A stretch of DNA of 64,000 nt from Lunularia cruciata (Eukaryota > Streptophyta > Marchantiopsida > Lunulariales > Lunulariaceae), in assembly GCA_948567375.1 (NCBI GenBank), contig OX419763.1, forward strand, positions 682,001-746,000, read 5' to 3'. This document shows positions 46,483 through 57,221 of the stretch, in pieces. Position numbers and translations under genes: made by a program. Each line of letters begins with the position of its first letter. Positions within the stretch are counted from its first letter, which is position 1. The notes beneath the pieces were generated by a model. It did no database searches, was not told the DNA's origin, and saw nothing but the letters and a program-made list of their open reading frames with translations.

Positions 46483-47499
46483 TAACAGACTTTGAGATAG
46501 GAGAGGCAGATATGAAGAGGTGGTTTGTCAATTCGGATCTGTAGGTAGGGAGAGTTGTTAGGAAATGGTATTTTTGTTAGCAATTGTCATTTACTTCACT
46601 ATGTAAGATTGGCATTTGCAGTCAAATGTTGTTTAGTGCTCATTATTTCTGAGAATAGATAAAGCAAAGTACTGATTTCAGTGCTCGTCGCTTGAGTAAT
46701 TGAGATATCACGTTGTGATTGTGTTTGTGAGTGTGTGGAGAAATTTGAAGTGCAAATCAGTGTGTTTGTTGGATGTTGGATTCCACAGCCTTGATCTTCA
46801 TTCTGTGTGTTTGATCTTGAGTGCAGTGCAATCAAAGCAATGCCTTGATAGATCTGAGAGGAATTGTAGTGTTTGTAGTATTCTGCATTTGTGAGTGTAG
46901 CGTAGTTTTGATGTGAAGCAATTTCAATCAAGGAAGTTGTGCCTTCAGTGGAGGGGTGGAACACAATTCTAAGGTGAAGTCATTTTGCAGTGAAGTGCCA
47001 TTTTCAGGAGAGACTAAATCATCACAATCAAGATTGTTTGGAAAGATTTGATGGAGTTGTGATCAAGAAGTGTTAGTTTGTGATGAGGCTACAAATCAGT
47101 GCTTGTTATTCTCTTCTGGGTGTGGCTTCTACCTGAGCAACTAAAGATGCAACCAAGAAGAACTAAGATTGTTATTGTTTGACTTTGTATTTGGACATTT
47201 CTGACCAATATCTCTACGGGAACAAAATTTACTTACCCGATTACCACAAAAGTGATATTTGCCAAGTTGTCACATCTATATAAATAATACCTCTCAAATA
47301 CTAGTAATACCAAACTAAATATCACAATAGCACATACATGCACAAATGGATGTTAAATTTACCCCCAGACTAAGTTTTCACTTTGTCTTCAAAATTAAGG
47401 TCTCTCCACCTTCTATGATACATTTTCAACTTATCATGGTTAATCCTATCAAAGTGTCTTCCTCCCAACTCTTTGAGGTCATAGGTGTCATTGGCCCAC

Positions 47500-48450
47500 A
47501 CCTTCTCTAGAATGAAAAGTCAAAAGTACTTAGGCAAAAACTTCTTTTGCACTCTCTTGAATCAAATGGAATCAAACAACATTACCCAATCACCTTCTTT
47601 GAAAGGTTCCACCTTCTTCTTGCCTTGCCTCTTGTCATAGTTCTCCTTTTGTTTCCTATGGGCTTGCTTCACTTGAACCATAGCAAATGCTCTTGCCTCT
47701 TCCAATTCCATGAGTTGATCCTTCCTTTACTTCTCTACATCACCTCCTTGTGCTTTCTCATTCTCCTATGAATGCTTTGGAAGGTAGGAAGATCAAAGTG
47801 AATAGGTAAGGTAGACTCAATACCATATACCAATTGAAATGGAGAATATTCAGTGGAAGTCTTCATGGTTGTCCTATACTCCCACAAAATTTCATGAATC
47901 CTCTTGTCCCAATGATGTTTAGCCCCCTCCATTTCTGCATCTTTAGCCAACATCATGCACAAGGTCTGATTGGTTCTCTTTGCCAAGCCATTGGAATTTT
48001 TCTTATAGGTTGTAGTTACTCTATGTGTGACAAAGAAATGTTGTAGCATGACTATAGTAATGCTTCTTGTAAACTCTCTTCCTCTATCAAAAACCAACTC
48101 CAAAGGGAATCCAAACCTAGTGATAATGCATTCATAAATAAATCACCCAACTTCATTTTTTATTCTTGTCCCTCAATGATCTAGCCTCAACCCACTTGGT
48201 AAGATAATCAGTAACTACCACAATATACCAATTGTTCTTTGTGGTTCTTTTGAGAGGACCTACAAAATCAATTCTCCACTTCTCAAAAGGTCCTAGAAAT
48301 GGAATTGATCTAAGTGGTGGAGTGGAAGTAGACTATCCAGCAAAAGCTTGATAAACATGACAAGTCTTGCAATAATCAAGACAATCCTTAAAATCCATCT
48401 CCAATGGTAACCTGCATCTAGAATCTTGAAAGTAGTCACCTTTCCTACAA
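47500..48450 (-). other. Integrase remnant of element K
   Basis: Read leftwards: zinc-binding end with DCLDYCKTCHVYQ near 48350-48390, FEKWRIDFVGPLKRTTKNN-like near 48250, then FDRGREFTRSITIVMLQHFF and TYKKNSNGLAKRTNQTLCMM at 47735-48103, EYRTTMKTSTEYSPFQLVYG, and a C-terminal part towards 47500. This is a gypsy DDE integrase core. Broken. Confidence 0.8.
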
Positions 48451-48759
48451 AGTGTCCTCCACGCACTAAACCTTAATGAAACTCCTTTATGAGTAGGATA
48501 GACTCTTCCTTACCCACTATTCTTCAGAGTAAACCATCTGCTCCTTGGTGAAAAAGAATATCCTCCACCATTGTGTAAGGTCTAGATCTGCTGCAAGGGC
48601 CTTCCTCTCCCTTGCATGCATCCCTTCTAGATAGTTACCTCTTGTCACAAAATCCACAATCTCCTTGTACTCCATTGGAACCTCTTGAGTGATTGAGATT
48701 GTCATGATTTCCTGATCTAGAAAGGAATCATCCACTGGCTCATCTCCATCATGATCATA

Positions 48760-49200
48760 GGCCCTAGATTATAAATCAGCATTTGCATGTTTCTTTCCTA
48801 GTCTATCCTCAATGGTGTAGTCATACTCAGACAAGAGTATCATCTACCTTGCTAGTCTCCCTTCATTAGGCTTGTTCAAGATGTACTTCAAGGCCTTGTG
48901 ATCTGTGACAATGGTGGCTTTCTCTCCAATCAAGTAGTGTCTAAACTTCTTGAGACCAAAGGTCACTGCCAACCCTTCTCTTCGTGAAAGAGTAGTTCTT
49001 TTCTACTGAAACCATTTGCCTACTAGCATAAGCTATTGGCTGATCATGCCCATCTTGGTCTAATAGACTAAGAGTGCATCCTATAGCGACATTGGAAGCA
49101 TCAGTGTAGAGGATGAAAGGCTTACTCCAATCAAGTTTAGCAAGAATTGGAGCTACAACAAGGGATTGCTTGAGCTCCTCAAAAGCTTTGAGAGCCTCCT
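48760..49200 (-). other. RNase H remnant of element K
   Basis: KPFILYTDASNVAIGCTLSL, QPIAYASRQMVSVEKNYSF, then further left the HKALKYILNKPNEGRLAR-like block near 48850-48900. Typical gypsy RNase H order after RT. Confidence 0.8.
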
Positions 49201-50050
49201 TGTCCTCCAAAATCACCATGTAATCTACACCCTTCTTCATGTAGATGGTCAATGCGTAAGCCTTGTTGGAAAATGAGAAGATGAACCTCCTATAGTACCC
49301 AACCATCCCCAAGAATTGACATAACTTTGTCAAGCTTGAAGGGAATGGAAGGTCTGAGATTTTCCTCACCTTCTCAAGATCAACTATTATTCCATCCTTG
49401 GAGATGATGTGTTCCAAAATTAGGCCTTCTTCACATCCAAAAATGCACTTCTCTAGGTTGAGTGATGCATTTGCCTCATCTTAGCATTGCAAGACATTGA
49501 TTAGATGCTCAAAGTGCTCTTCCTTGCTCCCATAGAAAAAAAAGTCATCAATGAAGTCTCTCACAAATTTCCCAATGAAAGGTTCAAATACCTTGTTCAT
49601 GAACCATTGGAATGTGGCTGGAGCATTGCAAACCCAAAATGCATGACCTTGAAAGCATAAGTTCCCCAAGGTGTGGTGAATGTGGTGAGTTGTTGATGCT
49701 CCAGTGCAATCTTGATTTGGTTATATCCACTATAACCATCTCCAGAACTGTATCTCTCATGACCTGCAACCTCCTCCAAGATCTCATCAATGAATGGCAA
49801 TGGGTAGCAGTCCTTCTTGGTAACAGCATTGAGTTTCTTGTAATCCACATGTACCCAAAGCTTGCTATTCTTTTTCTTCACAATGACAATTAGAGACACC
49901 CATTCTAAATTCTCCACCTCAAACATAAATCCGGCCTCCTTGAGCTTATCAATCTCCTCCTTCACAACCAAAGATATTGGTGGGCTAATGAGATGTTGCT
50001 TTTAGCGGATTGGTCTTGCATGTGACTCCACCTCTATCTTGTGCTCCTCC
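49200..50050 (-). other. Reverse transcriptase remnant of element K
   Basis: Read leftwards: DKLKEAGFMFEVENLEWVSL, VHVDYKKLNAVTKKDCYPLP, FIDEILEEVAGHERYSSGDG, YSGYNQIKIALEHQQLTTFT, then FMNKVFEPFIGKFVRDFIDD (catalytic F-I-D-D) near 49550 and KLCQFLGMVGYYRRFIFSFS near 49300. The segment 50034-50267 is the pre-RT linker (FEEIFHKFIHVFAFDYKDL). Broken. Confidence 0.85.
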
Positions 50051-50460
50051 AAGTGACTTCCTTCAAATCTTTGTAATCAAAAGCAAACACATGGATGAAC
50101 TTGTGGAAAATCTCCTCAAATCTTACCTTCTCCTCCTTGGTAACATTTGGGCCATACTTGACGGTAGATAACCTTCTCTCTATCTCCTCAAGTGTCAATG
50201 GTGATTTATCTAGGTCCTTCAAAACCTCTAGCTTAGGTGCAAAATCCATAGCACACAGAGGATACACATCTGAATAAGATTTAGATTCATCCTCCTATGT
50301 GGTAGTCTCCTCTTCCATGCTTGTGTCCACACCTAAAGCTCCTTCTTCAGATTCCCAATAATCAGAAGATGATGTATTTGAATTTGCAATGTTGGTGGTG
50401 TTAGTTATAGGAACTATGACTCTATGGTTTGATGGCCAATCCTCAAGTACTTGTGTGCCA

Positions 50461-50751
50461 TCAATCAGTTGTGCATGCTGCTCTCAACAATGGCCTCCCA
50501 AGAAGTGAGTCGTAGCTTGAATCCTTCAAGATTTGGAAAGTCATGAGATTTTGAACTCCCATAACTGAAACTACCACCTTATCCATCACCCCTAATGGTG
50601 GAACTTGTTGCTTGTTTGCCATGCTCACCATAAATGTTGAAGGTCTTGAGGATATCATACCCAACTTCTTCATTAACCTGTCTGACATGGCATTCATTGT
50701 TGATCTTCCATCAACAAGTACATCCTTGATGTTGTCTTCATTCACTCTCAT
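50461..50751 (-). other. Aspartic protease remnant of element K
   Basis: VDGRSTMNAMSDRLMKKLGM is the protease active-site region context (normally D-x-G-S/A-x-x-N) and SYDSLLGRPLLRAA the second conserved block. It lies between the zinc-knuckle part of gag and RT, as expected. Confidence 0.7.
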
Positions 50752-50910
50752 ATCAATCTTGGGAGCATATTTACAAGCCTCTCATGGTGTTGGCCTGGCA
50801 TCCACCACCCCCATTGATATTGGAGCTTTTTCTTTCTTCTTCCTCTTGCTCCTCATAGAACTCAAACCACGTCTTAGCTCCTTTCTCAAAGTAAGATTCA
50901 AAGCAATCAG

Positions 50911-51492
50911 TTATCCCACTGTGATGTTAGCCTTGTGACTACCAACATTCTCCAAGACATTGTAGTTCCATTGTTGCTTTGATATCAAGAAGTCCTCCAT
51001 CCCCAACTTCTTTCTTAGAGTCTTTGTTGTTGATGGCGTTGAGGTGCAAATGCTCCTAGTACACATAAGAGTATCATTGCTAGGAGTAAATCCTTGAGAA
51101 GAGTGCACATCCTCTACAAAATGAGCTCTCTTCTTCTCTTGTGACAAAAGCTCCAAATTAAGACTCTTGGAGTTTGAGCACTCTCTCTTCTCATACTTGC
51201 TCTCAACTACATCTATAGATGCTATCTCCTTACCTTTGTTTGGATTAGGAGCCACTTGGGTTTCACTACTTCCCTCTTTCCCTCTATTGGCTCCCTCATA
51301 ACCCCTTCCTCCATGGCAAGTGGAATTTGGGCAATTCCTTTGGATATGGCCTCTTCCTCCACAACCAAAACAATTTCTCTGATTGAAATTGTTTATTGGT
51401 TCCCCTCCTCTATATGGATAACTTCCATAACTCCTTGGCCCTCTTGTCACTTTCTGGTCCACCTCTCTCTTCTCCCCATAGTTGCACCACAT
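50911..51492 (-). other. Gag C-terminus with zinc knuckle, element K
   Basis: NCFGCGGRGHIQRNCPNSTC is a CX2CX4HX4C knuckle, preceded by glycine- and arginine-rich sequence (RGPRSYGSYPYRGGEPINNF) and followed by a serine- and lysine-rich linker to protease. Confidence 0.75.
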
Positions 51493-51622
51493 TGATCTTG
51501 AGATCTACAAGTTCTTCTATGATGGTTTGAAGTGGATTCTTTGGTGGAGGTGCAAGAATTGGAGCAACTACTACTTGTGGTGAAACCCTTGCCACCAAAG
51601 TATCAGAAGTTCCACCATAATT

Positions 51623-52240
51623 CTAACCTTGAGGAGGATGCACAACCTCCTTCACCACCAAATCACTCTCATCTCCTTTCAAGTTCTCCTCCATATGAAT
51701 TGTGATCTTGATAGCTTCAACCTTGGAAGAAGATTTCTCATATCTCACCTTGCTTCTAATTTGTGATCTCAACCCTCCCACAAAATTCTTGGTGAGCATG
51801 GCCCCTATGCTAGTCATAGTAGTCTCCACATCATCCCCACCCATCCTCAACACTATGCAAAATCTGGACTCTAACTTTTCCACTCTTTCCACATAGACTC
51901 TCACTTTCTCTCCATCTCTTTGCTTGAGAAAGGTAACCCTCACTCATCAATCTCTCATGACTCTCATCAGGAAGAAAGTTCTCAATGAGTGTTGAAGTCA
52001 AACTCTCCCAAGACTCTTCTTGCCCATCTCTCCTCTCACTCTTTTGGTATTCTGACTCATACCATGTAAGAGTTGCATCCTCAAAGAAATCTGGTAATAA
52101 TGAAGCCCACTCATTCTTCCTTCTCTCATTGTTTCCTATGCAAGCTCTCTTGAATTCTCTCAAAAAGGCCTCCACGTCTTCTCCATCCTTGCCAAAAAAA
52201 AAACCAAAAGTTTCTCCATCTTAACCCCCTCATTATCTTT
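51623..52240 (-). other. Gag capsid remnant of element K
   Basis: MEAFLREFKRACIGNNERRK, LLPDFFEDATLTWYESEYQK and SWESLTSTLIENFLPDESHE match the layout of plant gypsy gag capsid domains (the A-x-x-W-Y block and the F-x-x-x-F block). Read leftwards from about 52240. Broken. Confidence 0.7.
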
Positions 52241-52455
52241 CTTTTCTCTCAATTTTTCTTTTTCTTTTTTTTTCCTCTTACTCTATAACTAATATAGTAT
52301 GTACATGACTAACACCATTTGAGAGTAATCCACCCTAGGGAACACAAAAATTTCAGGTTGCTCCAAGATTTCTATAGCAACATCAGATCCTAGAGTCCAT
52401 ATTAGTCAAACCCTCATGGATAGTTTATCCATAAGTTGAAAGATTATCTCCATCA

Positions 52456-52872
52456 CTAATCTTGAGAACTAGCTAATGAAGGTGGTAGTGTTTTTGTAGA
52501 GGTACTAAGACTCTCTCCAAGATCCTTCACCAAAGTCTCCAAAAGTGCTTTTACTCCACTACACTCATCTCCTTTTGGAAGTCCTTCAACTCCACAACCC
52601 TCACACAACTCCTTGGTCTTAGATCTTCTCCCTCCCAATCTTGGTGAAGAAGGTCCAACATGCAAACCCAAGTCATTTAATCCTCTCCTTTCCCTCAATC
52701 CCTTGCTCTCAAAGGTCAGTGGACATGAACTTGCCTTATGTTCCTTCTCTCTACATAGAAAGCACTTAGACTCACTCTTTCCTCCAAGTGGTGTAGGTTT
52801 CTGGATCCTCTCAACACTCTCTTCAAATGCTTTTCTAAACTCTCTTTTCCTCAAATCCACCCCTACAATCAC
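52456..52872 (-). other. Extra upstream zinc-knuckle coding stretch, element K
   Basis: A 138-residue open stretch upstream of the gag capsid encodes KCFLCREKEHKASSCP, a CX2CX4HX4C knuckle, and a cysteine pair CEGCGVEGLPKGDEC. Its place before capsid is unusual because gypsy knuckles normally follow capsid. It may be an additional 5' gene of this lineage or part of gag. From 52873 to 53743 I see no recognised coding, only leader-like sequence. Confidence 0.5.
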
Positions 52873-53743
52873 CTCAAAACCTTGGGAACCTTACATAGTC
52901 TCAATTTCCACTCTTGATGACCCTCCATCTTCTAAGATGAATCTAAACACTCAAACATGCTTTTTGTTGCTCTCAAACTCCTCATGCATGAGATCTCAAC
53001 TCTGCAAAATTGACTCTTCCTCACAATGTCACTCCAATCTCAACTGGTATATCAAAGTTCTCTGATATTCTAGGGCGTGCTTCTTGGCAAAATTTCAGAT
53101 CTTTTCATCAAGCCATTTGGCCTAAGCACCTTTCTATTCAGCACACATATTTCAGATCTGGTATGAAAATCACTCCCACTTTAAAAACTCATAACTCTCT
53201 ATGCAAGAATGATCTCTCTCTAACTTTTGTGTCAATAGGGAGGATACAATGCACTGAATTTTCTTGGAGATTTTTAGGAAAATCCACTAAAACTTGAAGA
53301 AATGGCAGACTATGTACAATTTTCCAAAGAGCATCCAGTTGCGGGAGCAGTTTACCCTATCACCTTTCATAAATTCTAGCCCAATGTGCATAGTAGCTCT
53401 CACAATAATTTCAAGTGTTCTAACTTGAAGAAGATAACCCAAGCTATCATGTTTATAGATTTCAAGTCCAGATCTCAAACTTGAGATTTTGCCCAAAAAT
53501 CACCTTAATCCCCAAAATCTGCAATCCACCTCACATAATCTCTCCAAATCCTCTCATGTGTACCAGATGTACAAAATCACCTCAAAGACATCATAATGAA
53601 CTAGAGGGTATAAAAATGGGTCCAAGTTCTCTAACATAAGTTCAGCCCTCTCCTCTCCTAAAGTTTTCTCTCCAAGTAAGCTCTCATAGCCTCCTTCTAT
53701 CTAATATAGAATGTACGTGGAACATTATCTTGCCTTTTAGAGA

Positions 53744-53762
53744 AGTCCCGGCAATAGAACCA
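53744..53762 (-). promoter_or_regulatory. Primer-binding site of element K
   Basis: On the minus strand TGGTTCTATTGCCGGGACT starts 4 bp inside the right LTR and resembles the plant tRNA-Asp type site, with some differences in its 5' half. Confidence 0.7.
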
Positions 53763-53766
53763 AAAA

Positions 53767-54446
53767 TGTGAGCCGGCCTATCTCTCACTCAAGATGAACC
53801 TCTGATGGATATTGTGGTAGCTCACCTTGGACTAAGAAGGCAAAGAACCCTATCTCCATCATACTCCTCCAAGGCTAACACTCCAATCCTCAAGACATTG
53901 CTCACTAGAAAACTCAATGAGAGAGAGATAGTTGAAAATGAAAGGATAATGAGTACCTCCTCACCCCTAGTTTATATACTTGTGAAATAGTTACACACCA
54001 AAGTTACTAATACTAGATTAACTCAAGTTACTAGGCTAAAAGTCAAGTAAATTCAAGAAGTATAAAGGAATATCCATCCACATGGGCATATTCCACTAAG
54101 CATGTGATCTTATCTTGACCCAACCACTAATTCAAGGATTCCTTCACATGGGCTATCCTTGGACTATAGAAGAATCCAAAACAAAAAGGCTTGCGGGCTC
54201 AAGAGTTCTCAACTCTTTCCTCAATGCCAAACACCTAGGAATAATACCAAGTCAACACACTAGAATCCAAAATAGTGGTGCTTATCTTTTGCACTTCCTC
54301 TAAAGTAAGGTCCCCTCTATCTTAGCTATGACTAACTTTAGCTGATCATGACTAATATAGAACCATCCTTTATCTCTATATAAATAATATCTCTCAAATA
54401 CTAGTAATGCCAAACTAAATATCACAATACCACATACATGCACAAA
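53767..54446 (-). repeat. Right (5') LTR of element K
   Basis: It starts TGTGAGCCGGCCTATCTCTC and ends CATACATGCACAAA, 680 bp. It is uninterrupted and shows the empty target site for copy J (TCTATATAAATAA) near 54374. Confidence 0.9.
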
Positions 54447-54556
54447 TGGTCTTTCAAAGAACAAAGAGCAAGTGCTCGCGTGGTGGTTGTTGGACCAAGT
54501 AAGGTTGAGAGCAAATAAGAGAGCTCGGAGGGCAAAATATTAAAGATACAAAGATC

Positions 54557-57221
54557 CCATCTCCTACCTCAAGTATCATCCTATCTACTTGTTCCCTCAA
54601 ACAAATCAACATAGTGTTCATATCTACATCTTTCACTCTCCTCTTTCTTGTCTCCTACACTAACAACTTTAATTTATGCAGTCTTGCTTCCTCCAACTTT
54701 CCCTCAGATTTCGTGCTCAACATTGCTCATAGTCTCCCAATAACTTCTCCTACTGACTCTGATGCATACCCTTGAAATTATTCTGCCTTCAACTCTTCTC
54801 TATACATCTTCAACTCATCTTTGTACTCAACTGCAAGCATCTTCTTTTCCTCCGCATAATGAGCACTCTGCACCTCAGCACTTCTTACCAAGCTTCTCAA
54901 TCTTTCTTCCTCTTGGTGTCTGATTGCCAACTCCCTCTACCTTGCTTGATCCCTCTCTGCTGCACTCTTCTTTAGGCTCCCTAACTCCTACTCCATCATT
55001 GCCACCATTTCCTTCACATGAATGCTTTCAATGCAAACTTTGTTGACTTTACCTTTCATCTTCTCCAACAATGCTTTCTACTCTTTCAACTTGATTATGC
55101 ATCTCTCTTCCATGCTTCTTGAAACTCTCTTGCAAGTTCTCTAAAGCGTTCTTCTTCAAGACTTCATCCACTCAAAGTTCCTCAACTTCTTCTTCCCTTT
55201 GAGTTACAACCTCCTTCAATTCCTTTACTTCATCCAACATATACTTCACAACTTGCAATCATTTTTCACCTCCATATGATCTTTTTGGATCACCTTCTTC
55301 TACTTCTTCAACAATGCTAACAATGGACTCACAATCTATGATAAGTACTCCATCCCATCATAGTCTTCTTTGTCTTTTGCTCCATCTTTGTACTTTGCCT
55401 CCACTGATTCTCCTTCCTCTAGAGTCTTCTCCTAAAGGCTTGATCTTCATACCTTCCTTTTGAGCTTACTTCTTCCTTATAGATTGAGATCAGACCTATG
55501 GGTTCATCTATCATTGACCTCTTGGCTCTTACTCCCTTCTGGTCTTCCTTCTTTGGTTCTTGTCCATCTTCTCCATGGGCAACTCTAAGCAAGGGCCCTC
55601 TGCACCCTCCATGCTATCAATCACCCCATGGAATGCCTCATCATCTTCTGCCTCAACTGATTGTTAGACTTCATCTTCACCTTCACTCTCACTTCTAGAC
55701 TCCTCACTTTGTAATATGAGTTCAGCTTCTTTGGAGTCTCCTCTCCTAGACTTTCCCTTTCCTTCGGACTCTGTCTCCAAAGTCTCATCCTTCACCACCT
55801 TCTTACCTTGCGGATTGAATGTTTGGATCTTTTGTTATGGTTGGGGTAAGGCTACTTCTTTGGGTTTAATCCGCTTCTTCTTCTTTGGCTTTCTTCCTTC
55901 CACCATCTCCATCTGTCCCATTTTGATGAAATGATCATCACAAGCTCACAATCATAAAATTTATTGTTTCTCCTCTTCATCTGCTTCTTGTCAAACATTG
56001 GGATGGAAATGCAAAACCATAGGCTGCTTCTCCTCCATTGTTAGCAGATTCAATCCAAAGTAGAAATGTACTACAAACAGTGCAAAGTAGTATGATGGCA
56101 AATTGGTCCTCCAATTGATGATCATCTACATTCTTCTTTGATGGCAACACTACATCCAATTCACCTTCTCTCTTGCAAACATCTGGTGGAAGAAGACCAC
56201 TTGCTGCATGTTCATGTATGTTGTTTACTCGGGCTTGAACTTTGCCATGAGTGCTCCCATGATGCTTTGCTTAATTGGGTCCTGATAGGACTCCACTTTG
56301 TAGCTATCGTTGGTCCACAAAGTGAAGAACAAGTTTATGATTTCCATAGTCTCTTCTGTAGCATCACACTTCCTACAGCAGGTGACCCTAGTTGCATCTT
56401 CTGCTTCCTTCTCCAATACTAACTTCCAATCTGACTCAGTCCATTGAGCCGGATTTCCTCTCTTCCCCATAACTTCAAGGCCTTCCTCACAGCTACTTGC
56501 AGCTATCTTTGCCATGATGCCTGGAAAACTAACATTCCAGTTCCATGCCAAGAATGTGATCCAAAGTCTGTTCAGGACTTCAATCCTAGCTATGACATCT
56601 AATTGACAAATTGCAAAACTCCTCATTGCGAGTGCATTCTTAGTCTTCTTTGCCATGATCTGCTCACTAGTTCTTCAGCACAGGAAGATTCTCCCTTCTC
56701 CTAGACGTGACACTCTAACTCCTTCTGGACTTTGGAAAATTTCACTCTCAATTGGCTTCTTGATGCACATTACTGTAGGACAACTACTCAAAGGGACAAG
56801 GTATCTACTTGACATGTTTGATTTCCCCCTATGCAATCTTAATTTTATAGTAACTCGAAGTGCAGTCATTCTTCAGTCAGTTTTAAAATCGATTCCCACT
56901 TCTTTTGTGTGTTGGTTTCTTGTCACGGTCAAGGTATTCTTCTCCTACCTACACCATTTCTTGAACTGTATGTTCTTGGCTGGCATGACACATAGAGAGG
57001 TTGTTACATAATCTTTGTATAGGCCTTTGCTTCTTATTCCAAAGATGCCCTTCTTGGATTTGTCTCTTCGTAACCCCATCCAAGTACTTCTGGTTTTGGA
57101 CCCAAGGTCAACTTCTTTAGGTTTACTCCAAAGACACATAAGTCCATTCTTTCCTTCGTAATTTGGCTTCCTCAATACACTTCTTCTTCAAAACTTGTCA
57201 AAACAAAAAATGTGGGTACCA
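54557..57221 (-). mobile_element. Copy L: truncated family X LTR, minus strand
   Basis: The right end reads AAAATGTGGGTACCA, the family start on the minus strand; the left end is cut inside the coding tract where it meets H. It carries the B/C/G type tract: leader near 56675-56869 (PLSSCPTVMCIKKPIESEIF), N-terminal domain at 55977-56656 (FAICQLDVIARIEVLNRLWI), acidic linker near 55650-55750, coiled coil near 54950-55300 and KDVDMNTMLICLREQVDRMI near 54600. A TATA-like box lies near 56845. The tail of the LTR is missing. Broken. Confidence 0.78.

Larger units (their letters stand above)
43417..47274 (+). mobile_element. Copy J: solo LTR of family X inside the K LTR
   Basis: It starts TGTGGTACCCACATTTTTG and ends GCCAAGTTGTCACA, 3,858 bp. 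Flanks TCTAT (43412-43416) and TCTAT (47275-47279) are a perfect target duplication, confirmed by the uninterrupted second K LTR at 54370-54390. Since it sits in K, which sits in H, J is the top layer of a three-deep stack and should be young. Its coding tract is of the E/R type. Broken in a few places. Confidence 0.93.
42803..47346 (-). repeat. Left (3') LTR of element K, interrupted by J
   Basis: It starts TGTGAGCTGGCATGTCTCTC and ends CATACATGCACAAA. Copy J lies inside at 43417-47274. Removing J and one target copy leaves 681 bp, against 680 for the right LTR. A purine tract (GGGGGTAAA on the minus strand) lies about 15-20 bp beyond the LTR edge. Confidence 0.88.
42803..54446 (-). mobile_element. 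Element K: second gypsy family, inserted in H
   Basis: A minus-strand element with two LTRs of about 680 bp (42803-47346 once J is removed; 53767-54446), a primer-binding site beside the right LTR, and gag, protease, RT, RNase H and integrase remnants in gypsy order read leftwards. Flanks TGGTC (42798-42802) and TGGTC (54447-54451) are a perfect target duplication and H rejoins across it. With this duplication the outer LTR bases are CACAAA rather than the usual CA. The two LTRs differ at about 50 of 680 positions by eye, roughly 7%. Gag-pol is broken in many places. Confidence 0.88.
40810..54556 (+). mobile_element. Copy H: truncated family X LTR hosting a 366-bp insertion and K
   Basis: It starts TGTGGTACCCACATG within the foreign RT remnant. 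Own sequence covers 40810-42802 and 54447-54556; the coding tract reads through K's insertion point. A TATA box lies at 41148. The tract is of the B/C/G type, with TFYRKCDVVEEIVEVRNSFS near 41580 and ELEGEIKSKEEALGAK near 42560. Beyond 54556 it is cut off, abutting the opposite-strand copy L, so its 3' part is gone. Broken. Confidence 0.75.

Noticed and set aside
52200-52275. T-rich run as a polyadenylation or retroposed poly(A) tract
   Set aside because: It lies within the gag region of element K with no target duplication or SINE/LINE body next to it; simple low-complexity drift is enough.
42803-54446. K as a copy of family X
   Set aside because: Its LTR ends, LTR length (about 680 bp), gag and RT blocks differ, and it lacks the LTR-borne tract.
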